This document shows positions 1-7,951 of a stretch of DNA of 64,000 bases, one piece after another (position 1 is the first letter of the stretch; every line of letters starts with the position of its first letter). Under the pieces are notes generated by a model. The model was given only the letters and a program-made list of their open reading frames with translations, did no database searches and had not been told where the DNA came from. The stretch lies in NCBI GenBank assembly GCA_016712175.1, contig JADJRQ010000001.1:124001-188000 (forward strand). Direction: 5' to 3'. This DNA is from Solirubrobacterales bacterium. GTDB lineage: Bacteria > Actinomycetota > Thermoleophilia > Solirubrobacterales > 70-9. The position numbers and the translations under genes were made by a program.

Positions 1-32
1 GGTGCCCCGCCGATGGAGCGGTAACCAGCCGC

Positions 33-554
33 CTAGCCTTCGAGGCTGAAGTCGCCGTTCTCTTCCAGACCGCCGACGGTGCTCGTGAGCACACGCCCCA
101 GTAGTTCGGAGACCATCTCGGCTTCTTCGGGCGTGAGCGACTCGACGAAGTGCTCGTCGAACACACGGTCACGGACCGGCTTTATCTCGCTCAGGATCCC
201 GCGGCCCTCTCTGGTAATCGAGAGGAAGGTCCCGCGCCGGTCAGTCGGGCAGTAGCCGCGTTCGATGAGCCCGGCTCCCTCGATCCGGTCGAGGAGCCGG
301 GTAAGGCCGCTCTTGGTCACGCTGACGTGTCCGAGCAGGTCCTTGGGGCGCTGGGGACTTTCCGAAGCATCGAGCTGGGCAAGGACGTCGTACCAGGCGA
401 GGTCGGGCAGGCCCGCTTCCGACAACGCCGACTCGACCCGCTCGAACAGCGCCAGATGCGAGTGGCGAAGTGCCTGCCAGGCGTCTCTGTAAACCGGTTC
501 ATCGTCTCGGGAAGGACGTTCTGGTGAAGGACTTGACGGTGCCACTGGAGACAT
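33..554 (-). CDS. MarR-family transcriptional regulator
   Basis: A 173-residue winged-helix regulator of the MarR type, expected to act as a DNA-binding dimer in the cytoplasm. The central part (DLLGHVSVTKSGLTRLLDRI then GYCPTDRRGTFLSITREG) is the recognition helix followed by the wing with the usual DxR signature. The open frame reaches far upstream, but that stretch is antisense to lhgO and low in complexity, so the ATG at 552-554 is preferred. It is divergent from lhgO, which makes lhgO a natural target, though this is inference. The ligand is unknown. Confidence 0.85.
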   Translation of the reverse strand: MSPVAPSSPSPERPSRDDEPVYRDAWQALRHSHLALFERVESALSEAGLPDLAWYDVLAQLDASESPQRPKDLLGHVSVTKSGLTRLLDRIEGAGLIERGYCPTDRRGTFLSITREGRGILSEIKPVRDRVFDEHFVESLTPEEAEMVSELLGRVLTSTVGGLEENGDFSLEG

Positions 555-695
555 CGTAGCGGCTGTAGTTGATGACGCAACAACTTGCTCAAGATCTTTT
601 CGAGCGCCAGGAGCTGTCTGGCCAAGCCATTCAGGACGGGTCCGGGGACGCAGCCACCGCCTGATCGCTTCGCCCCGGCCGGGCATACTCCCGCC

Positions 696-1922
696 ATGGA
701 TCGTGCCGCACCCCCGCCACCGCAGGTCGACTTCGCGGTGGTGGGTGGCGGCATCCTCGGGCTCGCTGTCGCCCGCGAGCTCCTGAACCGGAACCCTGGC
801 GCATCGCTTGCCGTCCTCGAAGCCGAGGACCGATTGGCCGCCCACCAGACCTCGCACTCGAGCGGGGTCATCCACGCCGGGGTCTACTACGAGCCCGGTT
901 CGCTCCGGGCGAAGCTCTGCGTCGAAGGCGCCGCCGCGCTGACCGCTTACTGCGACGAAAGGTCGATCCCCTGCCGTCGCAGCGGCAAATTGATCGTCGC
1001 GACCGACGAGGTGGAACTCGATCGGCTCGATCGGCTGGAGGACCGCGCGCGCCAGAACGGCGTGGCCGGACTGGCAAGGCTGGACGCCACCGAGATCGCC
1101 TCGATCGAGCCCGCGGCGGCCGGACTCTCCGCGCTCCACTCACCGAACACCGCTGTGGTTGATTTCGCCGACGTGGCTTTTGCCTTCGCTGATGACGTCG
1201 AGCGGGCGGGCGGATCGATCCACACGTCGGCAAAAGTGACCTCCGTCCGCGCCGGTCACCGCTCGGGGGCGGGACGGCTTGCGATCGAGACTCCGCGCGG
1301 CTCCGTCATGGCAACACAGGCAGTCTTCTGCGGAGGCCTCCAGTCCGACCGGCTCGGCCGGATGTCGGGAGGCAACCCGGACCCCCGAATCGTGCCGATT
1401 CGTGGCGGGTACCTGAAGGTCAGGTCCGGACGCGAGGACATGGTGCGGGGCAACCTCTACCCCGTGCCGGATCCCGATCTGCCGTTCCTCGGCGCCCATC
1501 TCACCCGCGGACTCGACGGCTCACTCCTGATCGGGCCGACCGCGATGCTGGCCGGGGCCCGCGACGCCTACAGGCTCGCGAAAGTCAGGCCCCGGGACCT
1601 GCTCGACACTGCCTCCTGGCCGGGAACCTGGCGGCTGGTCCGCCGGCATACGGGTGCCGCATTCCGCGAGATTCATCACTCGGTCAGCGCGAGATCGCTG
1701 GTCAAAGAAGCGCAGAGGCTCGTGCCTGGCCTGCGCCTCGAAGACGTCGAACCAGGACCGGCCGGCGTAAGGGCACAGGCGCTGGGACGCGACGGAAAGC
1801 TGATCGAAGATTTCCTGGTCGAACGCACCGAACACGCGGTCCACGTCCGAAACGCCCCATCACCGGCCGCCACTTCTTGTCTGGCCCTGGCGCGACTGAT
1901 CGCTGACGAAGTAGCGGGCTGA
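696..1922 (+). CDS. lhgO: L-2-hydroxyglutarate oxidase (FAD-dependent)
   Basis: A 408-residue FAD oxidoreductase of the DAO fold. The N-terminal dinucleotide motif VGGGILGLAVARELL is followed by HQTSHSSGVIHAGVYYEPGS, a segment typical of the LhgO/L2HGDH family. The family oxidises L-2-hydroxyglutarate to 2-oxoglutarate and passes electrons to the quinone pool. The frame opens at 585, but the ATG at 696 (MDRAAPPPPQ) places the Rossmann motif close to the N-terminus as in relatives. It is divergent from the MarR gene. A bidirectional hairpin terminator and a dispersed-repeat island lie downstream. Family is confident; the exact substrate is inferred. Confidence 0.88.
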   Translation: MDRAAPPPPQVDFAVVGGGILGLAVARELLNRNPGASLAVLEAEDRLAAHQTSHSSGVIHAGVYYEPGSLRAKLCVEGAAALTAYCDERSIPCRRSGKLIVATDEVELDRLDRLEDRARQNGVAGLARLDATEIASIEPAAAGLSALHSPNTAVVDFADVAFAFADDVERAGGSIHTSAKVTSVRAGHRSGAGRLAIETPRGSVMATQAVFCGGLQSDRLGRMSGGNPDPRIVPIRGGYLKVRSGREDMVRGNLYPVPDPDLPFLGAHLTRGLDGSLLIGPTAMLAGARDAYRLAKVRPRDLLDTASWPGTWRLVRRHTGAAFREIHHSVSARSLVKEAQRLVPGLRLEDVEPGPAGVRAQALGRDGKLIEDFLVERTEHAVHVRNAPSPAATSCLALARLIADEVAG

Positions 1923-1963
1923 ATGGCGCCTAACCCCGGCATGGAATGAAAGCGAAGTAGGGA

Positions 1964-2068
1964 GCGGGGTACGGAGGTGCCTCCTCCGGGGCAACGCTCC
2001 CTCTTCTCGGGGCTTAGTCGCGTCAGCACCTCCGTCGCCAGCCCTCCGGGGGCACCTCCGTACCCCGC
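1964..2068. repeat. 105-bp element bounded by perfect 18-bp inverted repeats (copy A2)
   Basis: The stretch begins with GCGGGGTACGGAGGTGCC (1964-1981) and ends with its exact reverse complement (2051-2068). A second copy lies at 46492-46593 in the opposite orientation, with related inner sequence (CCGGAGGGCTGGCGAC and GGGAGCGTT...CCCCGGAGGAGG, read in that orientation). The element sits in the non-coding gap behind lhgO. There is no open frame of note. It could be a small palindromic mobile element or a structured RNA segment. Confidence 0.75.
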
Positions 2069-2137
2069 ACCGATCCCAGGTCCGAGGTGACCGGGATGCG
2101 GGTCGCTTCATGAATCTCATCGCCTTCGCGGCCCTCA

Positions 2138-2323
2138 GGCTCCCGAGACTCGGCCTTTCCGTTTCCCACAAGCGGGTGGTGCCAGGGGGCGTCCGGGCGT
2201 GGCTGGCAAGGAGTAAGCGAGCCGGTGAAGCGATTTGACATCTGTCAATGAGCAAGCCGTGCGAGCGTCGACGAAGTCCAGGCGCGTCCAGGTCGTTCCC
2301 GGGTGCCGCCCGCCCCCTCAGCT
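2138..2323 (+). repeat. Long structured dispersed repeat, copy A
   Basis: About 185 bp shared with 11771-11955 at high identity and, in more divergent form, with the reverse strand of 46159-46322. The 5' arm (2172-2206) can pair with the 3' arm (2278-2313), with many G-U pairs only when read on the plus strand. The apex holds TTGACA-TC-TGTCAA (2235-2248). The corresponding apex in copy B is TTGACT-TC-AGTCAA, a compensated change. It lies behind lhgO and before the thiolase terminator. Together with 1964-2068 this fills the 468-bp gap between the two convergent genes. Confidence 0.8.
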
Positions 2324-2331
2324 CTTAACGA

Positions 2332-2359
2332 GAAAGGGCGGCCTATTGGCCGCCCTTTC
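2332..2359. terminator. Bidirectional hairpin terminator between lhgO and thiolase
   Basis: GAAAGGGCGGCC (2332-2343), a TATT loop, and the exact complement GGCCGCCCTTTC (2348-2359) form a perfect 12-bp stem. It lies between convergent genes 32 bp past the thiolase stop, so it could end transcripts on both strands. The T-run is short on either side. Confidence 0.75.
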
Positions 2360-2390
2360 GACACAGCAGTTTTCAGTTGAGTCAGCGCGA

Positions 2391-3569
2391 CTAGATCCGC
2401 TCCACGAGCATGGCCTCGCCCTGTCCGCCGGCCACACACATCGTCTCGATGCCGAACTGGTGGTCGTCGGTCTCCATGACGTTGAGCAGGGTTCCCATGA
2501 TTCGGGCCCCGGTCATGCCGAAGGGATGTCCGAGGGCGATGGCTCCACCGTGGGTGTTGAGCTTGTCCATCGGGATTCCCACCTCGTCCGAGATCGGGAT
2601 CACCTGGGCGGCGAAAGCTTCGTTCAGCTCAACCGTGCCGATGTCGTCGATCTTCATGTTGGCGCGGACCAGGAGCTTCTTGACGGCTTCGATCGGGGCG
2701 ACACCCATCAGCTCCGGCTCGTTGCCGGCCGTGGCTGCGGTGATGATCTTCGCCCGCGGGGTCAGGCCGAGTTCCTCGGCCTTGGTGTCGCTCATGATCA
2801 GAACGGCAGCAGCGCCGTCGTTCAGGGGGCAGGAGTTGCCGGCCGTGACGCCGCCGCCTCCGAAGGCCTCCGGGAGGCTGCCGAGCTTCTCGCGCATCTC
2901 GCCACCGTCGGCGCGGGGGCCGTCGTCCTTGTTGACGACGGTGCCGTCAGGCAGGGTCACGGGCACGATCTCGCGATCGAAGAAGCCGCTTTCCTGGGAT
3001 GCCACGGCGAGGTGCTGCGAGCGCAGGGCGTAGTCGTCCATCTGATCGCGGGTGACGCCGTACTTCTCGGCGACGTTGACGGCCGTGATGCCCATGTCGA
3101 TGTACGCGTTGGGCGTGCCGTCGGTTCCGATCAGATACTCGCTCTGATCTTCCTGTCCGGCAGCGCGGGATCCGGCGATCTCGCTGCGCTCGTTGAACGA
3201 GCTGACGAACTCGACTCCGGCGGCGATGTAAATGTCACCTTCGCCGTTCTTGACGGCGTTCGAGGCGTGACGGATGGCGTCGAGGCTCGAAGCGCAGTAA
3301 CGCGACATGGTGACGCCCGTCGTGGCCTGCGTGAGCTTGTCGGAAAGCAGGACGAGGATGCGGGCCAGGTTGTAGGCCTGCTTGCCCTGCGGCATTCCGA
3401 CGCCACAGAAGACTTCTTCGACGGTGGCCGGATCAACACCGGGATTACGCTCGAGAAGCTGGTCGATGACGTAAGCGCCGGTGTCGTCGGGGCGGAGCTG
3501 GGAAAGCGAGCCCTTGAAGGCGCGGCCGATCGGGGTGCGGACGGTGTCCACGATCACTGCTTCAGGCAT
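2391..3569 (-). CDS. Acetyl-CoA C-acyltransferase (thiolase)
   Basis: A complete 392-residue thiolase, the usual family length. The nucleophile is Cys92 in SRYCASSLDAI, the general base is His348 in ALGHPFGMTGAR, and the second cysteine is Cys378 in CVAGGQGEA. It catalyses thiolytic cleavage of 3-ketoacyl-CoA, or the reverse condensation of two acetyl-CoA, in the cytoplasm. The sequence resembles degradative FadA/FadI-type enzymes more than a dedicated biosynthetic thiolase, but chain length cannot be read from it. A single-gene unit, convergent with lhgO and ending at the hairpin at 2332-2359. Confidence 0.92.
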   Translation of the reverse strand: MPEAVIVDTVRTPIGRAFKGSLSQLRPDDTGAYVIDQLLERNPGVDPATVEEVFCGVGMPQGKQAYNLARILVLLSDKLTQATTGVTMSRYCASSLDAIRHASNAVKNGEGDIYIAAGVEFVSSFNERSEIAGSRAAGQEDQSEYLIGTDGTPNAYIDMGITAVNVAEKYGVTRDQMDDYALRSQHLAVASQESGFFDREIVPVTLPDGTVVNKDDGPRADGGEMREKLGSLPEAFGGGGVTAGNSCPLNDGAAAVLIMSDTKAEELGLTPRAKIITAATAGNEPELMGVAPIEAVKKLLVRANMKIDDIGTVELNEAFAAQVIPISDEVGIPMDKLNTHGGAIALGHPFGMTGARIMGTLLNVMETDDHQFGIETMCVAGGQGEAMLVERI

Positions 3570-3688
3570 GCGGGGTTCCTTTGGTTCGATTTCGGCCGGG
3601 GGTGGGTCTCAGGCGGAGACTCGGGCCGATTCTTGTAAGAGGGAAAGTTATTGAACTCGGACGCTGCGGGACGGGTACATTGCCCGAG

Positions 3689-4111
3689 ATGACCAATCCG
3701 CCAAGACCAGGTGCCGCACCCCCGCGCCCGCAGCAACCGCCGCGGACACGCACTCAACCGCCTGCCCAGCAGCGCCCGCCGGCCGATCTGGCGACCAGAC
3801 TGGATGGCCAGCGTGGCTGGCTGAACGAGATCGACCGGTCCCTCAAGAAGCGTTCCATCATCGCCCTGGTCCTGACCTGCCTTGCCGTGGGGGCCGCGGC
3901 CGCCGCGATCTACATCTCGGTAACCAAGAACAGCGACAGCGACCGGATCAACGCGCTCGAGACCAGGATCGAAGCTCTCGAAGTCGCCAGCGGAGCCACC
4001 ACCGGGACCGTGGTCCCGGAGACCGGCGTGCCGGACACGGGAACCACCCTGCCCGACACCGGAGCCACCGGAACCACCGCTCCGGTCATCCCGACCACTC
4101 CGGCCGAGTGA
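3689..4111 (+). CDS. Small proline-rich membrane protein with coiled coil
   Basis: A 140-residue protein of no recognised family. Residues 1-40 are rich in Pro, Arg and Gln. A hydrophobic segment IIALVLTCLAVGAAAAAIYI around residues 55-75 is a single membrane helix. A short heptad stretch DRINALETRIEALEVA and a Thr/Pro/Gly-rich tail with repeated VPETG/VPDTG units follow. The frame opens at 3581, but the ATG at 3689 (MTNPPRPG) is preferred because the upstream part is divergent promoter space with the thiolase. Its stop overlaps the next gene as GTGA, so the two are probably translated together. Confidence 0.65.
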   Translation: MTNPPRPGAAPPRPQQPPRTRTQPPAQQRPPADLATRLDGQRGWLNEIDRSLKKRSIIALVLTCLAVGAAAAAIYISVTKNSDSDRINALETRIEALEVASGATTGTVVPETGVPDTGTTLPDTGATGTTAPVIPTTPAE

Positions 4112-5493
4112 GCCCGGCAGAACTGCCCGAAACGATCCGGCTCGAGGACGACCAGACGTCCGGAGTCCAATTGCTGACCATCAACCGACCGGATCGCATG
4201 AACGCGATCGGTCCGGTCGAGTCACGCGGCCTGTTCGAAGCGATGAAAAGGTTTCGGGACGACGATTCCGCCCGCGTGCTCGTGATCACCGGTGCCGGTC
4301 CGAACGCCTTCTGCGCCGGCGCCGACCTCAATTCAGTGGCCGCCATGTACCAGGACGACCCTCCGGTCGAACCGCTCTTCGACGTCTCGCAGGGGCTCAC
4401 CAACCACCCGATCCCGGCCGAAGGCAACATCGGTCCGACCCGCTGGGCCGACATGCACAAGCCGGTGATCGCCGCCGTCAACGGTGCCGCGTACGCCGGC
4501 GGGCTTGAATGGGCCTGCTTCGCCCACCTCAGGGTCGCCGACCGGCACGCCTCGTTCGGTGTGACCTGCCGCCGCTGGAACGTCGGACTCGGCGACGGCG
4601 GCACCCAGCGGCTGCCGCGCCTGGTCGGTCTCGGACCGGCCCTCGAACTGATCATCACCGGCCGTGTGATCGGCGCCGAGGAGGCCGCAAGCATCGGACT
4701 GGTCAATCGCATCGTGCCGAGCGGTACCTGCGTCGAAGAGGCACTCGTCTGGGCCCGCGAAATCGCGGCCCTCCCCCAGCCCGCCCTGCGGACAGACCTC
4801 GAAGCAGCCGTCCGTGGTTTCGGCCGGCCCCTTCCAGATGGTCTTGAACTCGAGGCTGAATGTTTCAACCGCCTGATGAATGAACCCGAACTGAAGCTCG
4901 GCGCCGAACGTTTCGTCGAACGCGACCACCCCGACCGTCAGGCCGGATCGCAACCGCTCCACCTTCCGGCCAAGGCCTATGCCTTCGCCGAAAAGGCCCA
5001 CCGGGAAACGCCCGGCAAGTTCGGCGGGGACGCACCCTTCATCGGGCACCCGGCGGCGGTCGCCGACGAGGTGGCAAAGTACGGCGATGAGGTCACGGTG
5101 GCAGTCGCCTACCTCCACGACACGATCGAGAAGACCAGCGTGACCGCGGACGAGCTCGACCGTGCTTTCGGCTCCGAGATCCGGGACCTGGTCGTCGACC
5201 TCAGCCAGGATCCATCGATTACCGACGATGGAGTCCGCCGGCTCGATCATCGCCGGCGGGTAATCGAGAGTGGCGGGAAGGCCCGGCTGGTCTACGCCGC
5301 CGACCGGCTGGACGGCATCCGATACAGCTCGGAACTGATCGACGGGAATGCCTACAACTCCGAAGTACCGGTTCAGCAACGGGCGGATTCATGGCGGGAC
5401 GACATCGTTCGCCTCGACGAAACCGGATTGCCGCACGGACTCTTGTCCGAACTCGAACTTGCGATCGACGATCTCGATTCCCGCCTTTCCTGA
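4108..5493 (+). CDS. Enoyl-CoA hydratase/isomerase fused to a SpoT/MESH1-like HD domain
   Basis: A 461-residue two-domain protein. Residues 1-270 are a crotonase: oxyanion segment FCAGADL (68-74), NGAAYAGGLEWACF with Glu134, and GLGDGGTQRLPRL. The usual second catalytic Glu (PEI/PEV before the GGTQ block) is replaced by VTCRRWNVG. Residues 285-461 resemble the HD hydrolase of SpoT/MESH1: AHRETP (His298), FIGHP (His314), YLHDTIEKT (His337-Asp338) and AADRLDGIRY (Asp399). The usual catalytic ED after the HD pair is EK, and the Asn of ADKLxN is Gly, so hydrolase activity is doubtful. It starts with GTG overlapping the previous stop. Confidence 0.85.
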   Translation: MSPAELPETIRLEDDQTSGVQLLTINRPDRMNAIGPVESRGLFEAMKRFRDDDSARVLVITGAGPNAFCAGADLNSVAAMYQDDPPVEPLFDVSQGLTNHPIPAEGNIGPTRWADMHKPVIAAVNGAAYAGGLEWACFAHLRVADRHASFGVTCRRWNVGLGDGGTQRLPRLVGLGPALELIITGRVIGAEEAASIGLVNRIVPSGTCVEEALVWAREIAALPQPALRTDLEAAVRGFGRPLPDGLELEAECFNRLMNEPELKLGAERFVERDHPDRQAGSQPLHLPAKAYAFAEKAHRETPGKFGGDAPFIGHPAAVADEVAKYGDEVTVAVAYLHDTIEKTSVTADELDRAFGSEIRDLVVDLSQDPSITDDGVRRLDHRRRVIESGGKARLVYAADRLDGIRYSSELIDGNAYNSEVPVQQRADSWRDDIVRLDETGLPHGLLSELELAIDDLDSRLS

Positions 5494-5624
5494 CTTCCGC
5501 GATCAATTATCGCTCGACTCCCTGGCTTCGGCTACGATCGATGCGTTCCGGGTAGCGGTCGTGAATCGCACCTGAACAAGTCGCAGGCTGCACGTCCACC
5601 AGCATTCGACCGAAGGAATTCAAA

Positions 5625-6716
5625 ACGTCTCGTTCCGCCTCACCTCAACGCTCGCCCGGACCGACCTCGACCGAGGGTACTTCGGTCGCCGATGTATGCC
5701 TGACCGGGCTCACGAAACTCTATGGCGACTTCGCCGCGGTCGATGCGATCGATCTGGAAATTCAACCCGGCGAGTTCTTCACCCTGCTGGGCCCTTCGGG
5801 GTCGGGCAAGACAACGACTCTCAAGATGATCGCGGGGTTCGAGGAACCGGACTCCGGAAGGGTCGAGATCGCGGGGCTCGACGTCAGTGGGCTCGCTCCC
5901 TACGACCGCGAGGTCAACACCGTCTTTCAGGACTACGCCCTCTTTCCCCACATGAGCGTGGCCGAGAACATCGCCTACGGCCTCGAAGTGGCCAAGGTGC
6001 CGAAGGGTGAGCGCCGGGAGCGAGTAAGCGGGGCCCTTGAGATGGTCCGTCTCTCCGATCACGACGACCGCAAACCTTCCGAACTCTCCGGTGGCCAGCG
6101 TCAGCGGGTCGCGCTCGCCAGGGCGATCGTCAATCGTCCCCGGGTGCTACTGCTCGACGAGCCGCTCGGAGCGCTTGACCTCAAGCTGCGCGAGCAGATG
6201 CAGGTCGAGCTGAAACAGATCCAGAGCGAGGTTGACATCACTTTCGTCTACGTCACCCACGACCAGGACGAAGCTTTGACGATGAGCGACCGGGTCGCGG
6301 TCTTCAACAAAGGAAAGATCGAGCAGGTCAGCCTTCCGCGCGATCTCTACGAGCATCCGGTGAACGAGTTCGTGGCCGATTTCGTCGGCATCTCGAACGC
6401 CCTCGATCGCGACGGCAAGCGCTTCACGATCCGGCCGGAGAAGATCCGGCTTTTCGAGTCGGGTGAGTCGACTGAGGGTCTCGACACCGAGTCCGGCCGG
6501 ATCTCCGAAATCGCCTACGTCGGAATGGTCACCCGGATCAGCGTGGCGCTCGACAGCGGCGGCGCGATCCAGCTCGCCCGCCAGAACATCGAAGCCGAAT
6601 CTTCTAGCCATAACGAAGCGATCAACGATCAAGTCGTCGTTGGTTGGCGACCGGATCACGTCGTCCCGATCCAGTCGCAAATTCCAAACGAATCATCGGA
6701 GGAGAAAAGCTCATGA
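5625..6716 (+). CDS. potA: Polyamine-type ABC transporter ATP-binding protein, non-canonical start
   Basis: The ATPase of a spermidine/putrescine-type importer. Walker A is GPSGSGKTTT, the Q-loop is FQDYALFPHM, the signature is LSGGQRQRVALARAI, Walker B is VLLLDEP, followed by the H-loop VTHDQDEAL and a C-terminal TOBE-like part. No ATG, GTG or TTG occurs in frame between the upstream stop at 5562 and ATG 5826, and 5826 lies after Walker A. The best-placed start is ACG at 5625, 6-8 nt behind AAGGA; CTG at 5700 is the alternative. A sequence error turning ATG into ACG is possible. It overlaps potD as ATGA. Confidence 0.85.
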   Translation, partial: TSRSASPQRSPGPTSTEGTSVADVCLTGLTKLYGDFAAVDAIDLEIQPGEFFTLLGPSGSGKTTTLKMIAGFEEPDSGRVEIAGLDVSGLAPYDREVNTVFQDYALFPHMSVAENIAYGLEVAKVPKGERRERVSGALEMVRLSDHDDRKPSELSGGQRQRVALARAIVNRPRVLLLDEPLGALDLKLREQMQVELKQIQSEVDITFVYVTHDQDEALTMSDRVAVFNKGKIEQVSLPRDLYEHPVNEFVADFVGISNALDRDGKRFTIRPEKIRLFESGESTEGLDTESGRISEIAYVGMVTRISVALDSGGAIQLARQNIEAESSSHNEAINDQVVVGWRPDHVVPIQSQIPNESSEEKSS

Positions 6717-7915
6717 GTACAACTCAAAACCCGCTGCGAGTCGCATGGCTCTGCGTGCTGGGATTGTTCGCGGTGCTTCTGGTCGCCGGCTGTGGGAGCA
6801 GCAGTGACAGTGGCAGTTCCGACGAAATCACCTCGATCGGCCAGACCGAAGGGGCAGTCAACCTGATCGCCTGGGCCGGCTATGCGGAAGACGGGACCAC
6901 CGACCCGGCGTATGACTGGGTTACCCCCTTCGAGAAGCAGACCGGTTGCAAGGTAAGCACCAAGACCGCAAGCACCTCGGATGAGATGGTCAAGCTGATG
7001 CGCACCGGCCAGTACGACGGAGTCTCGGCTTCGGGTGACGCCTCCGTACGTCTGATGGCGGGTGGCAACGTCGACGCGATCGACATGAGCATCCTCTCCA
7101 ACTACGCCGACATCAATCCCAGCCTGAAAGATCAGCCTTACAACACGACCGACGGCAAGAACTACGGAATGCCGCATGGTTGGGGCGCCAACGTTCTGCT
7201 CTACAACGCGGACGTCGTCAAGCCCGCACCGACTTCGTGGGGTTCGGTTTTCGACGAGCAGGAAGCTGCCAAGTACAAAGGCAAGATCACGGCACCGGAC
7301 AATCCGATCTACATCGCTGATGCCGCCGTCTACCTGAAGGCCACTCAGCCCGATCTCGGGATCGACAACCCGTACGAACTCAACGACGAACAGTTCAACG
7401 CCGCGGTCGACCTGCTCAAGGCACAGAACAAGAACATCGGCGAGTACTGGGCTGACGCAACCAAGAACATCTCGTCCTACACCAACGGTGACTCGGTGAT
7501 CGGGTCGAGCTGGCAGTACCAGACGAGCACCCTGGAAGCCGACGGTCAGCCCGTCAGTTCAACCCTGCCGGAAGAAGGCACCACCGGCTGGTCGGACACC
7601 TGGATGCTGAGCAATGAAGCCGCCAACCCCAACTGCATGCTCGAGTGGATGAACTGGATGGCATCACCCGAGACGCAGGTACAGGTTGCGGGCTGGTTCG
7701 GCGAAGCGCCGGCCAACCTCAAGGCCTGCGCCATGGACAAGGACTCCAAGGCCAATTGCGACACCTACCACGCCGAGGACCAGGCGTACTACGACAAGAT
7801 CGCCTTCTGGCAGACGCCGGTCAGCGATTGTGGCGACGATGGTGGAAGTGGTGGTGGAAGCGACTGCAAGACGTATGACGACTGGGTCCAGGCCTGGACG
7901 GAAATCAAGGGTTGA
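6713..7915 (+). CDS. potD: Polyamine-type ABC transporter substrate-binding lipoprotein
   Basis: A 400-residue periplasmic-binding-type protein of the PotD/PotF group. It has a lipoprotein signal peptide (VLGLFAVLLVAGCGSSS; lipid-modified Cys near residue 26) followed by a Ser/Gly linker. The mature part starts with VNLIAWAGYAEDG, the usual first strand of this family. The C-terminal region carries a CGDDGGSGGGSDCK insert bracketed by cysteines. ATG at 6713 is preceded by GGAGG and overlaps the potA stop. Together with the two permeases it forms an importer; spermidine/putrescine is inferred from family, and related binding proteins can take other amines. Confidence 0.88.
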   Translation: MSTTQNPLRVAWLCVLGLFAVLLVAGCGSSSDSGSSDEITSIGQTEGAVNLIAWAGYAEDGTTDPAYDWVTPFEKQTGCKVSTKTASTSDEMVKLMRTGQYDGVSASGDASVRLMAGGNVDAIDMSILSNYADINPSLKDQPYNTTDGKNYGMPHGWGANVLLYNADVVKPAPTSWGSVFDEQEAAKYKGKITAPDNPIYIADAAVYLKATQPDLGIDNPYELNDEQFNAAVDLLKAQNKNIGEYWADATKNISSYTNGDSVIGSSWQYQTSTLEADGQPVSSTLPEEGTTGWSDTWMLSNEAANPNCMLEWMNWMASPETQVQVAGWFGEAPANLKACAMDKDSKANCDTYHAEDQAYYDKIAFWQTPVSDCGDDGGSGGGSDCKTYDDWVQAWTEIKG

Positions 7916-7951
7916 TCGAAGGGATCAACCCGATGGAAGTGACTGGAGCCG

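Noticed and set aside
2245..2439. Minus-strand frame ending in RPGRAWTSSTLARLAH, with a similar one at 11877-12116
   Set aside because: The shared ending comes from the dispersed repeat read in frame, not from a conserved protein; no start or domain.
2235..3638. A 467-residue frame on the plus strand over the thiolase
   Set aside because: It is the antisense of a complete thiolase with all catalytic motifs; its composition is typical of a mirror frame in GC-rich DNA.
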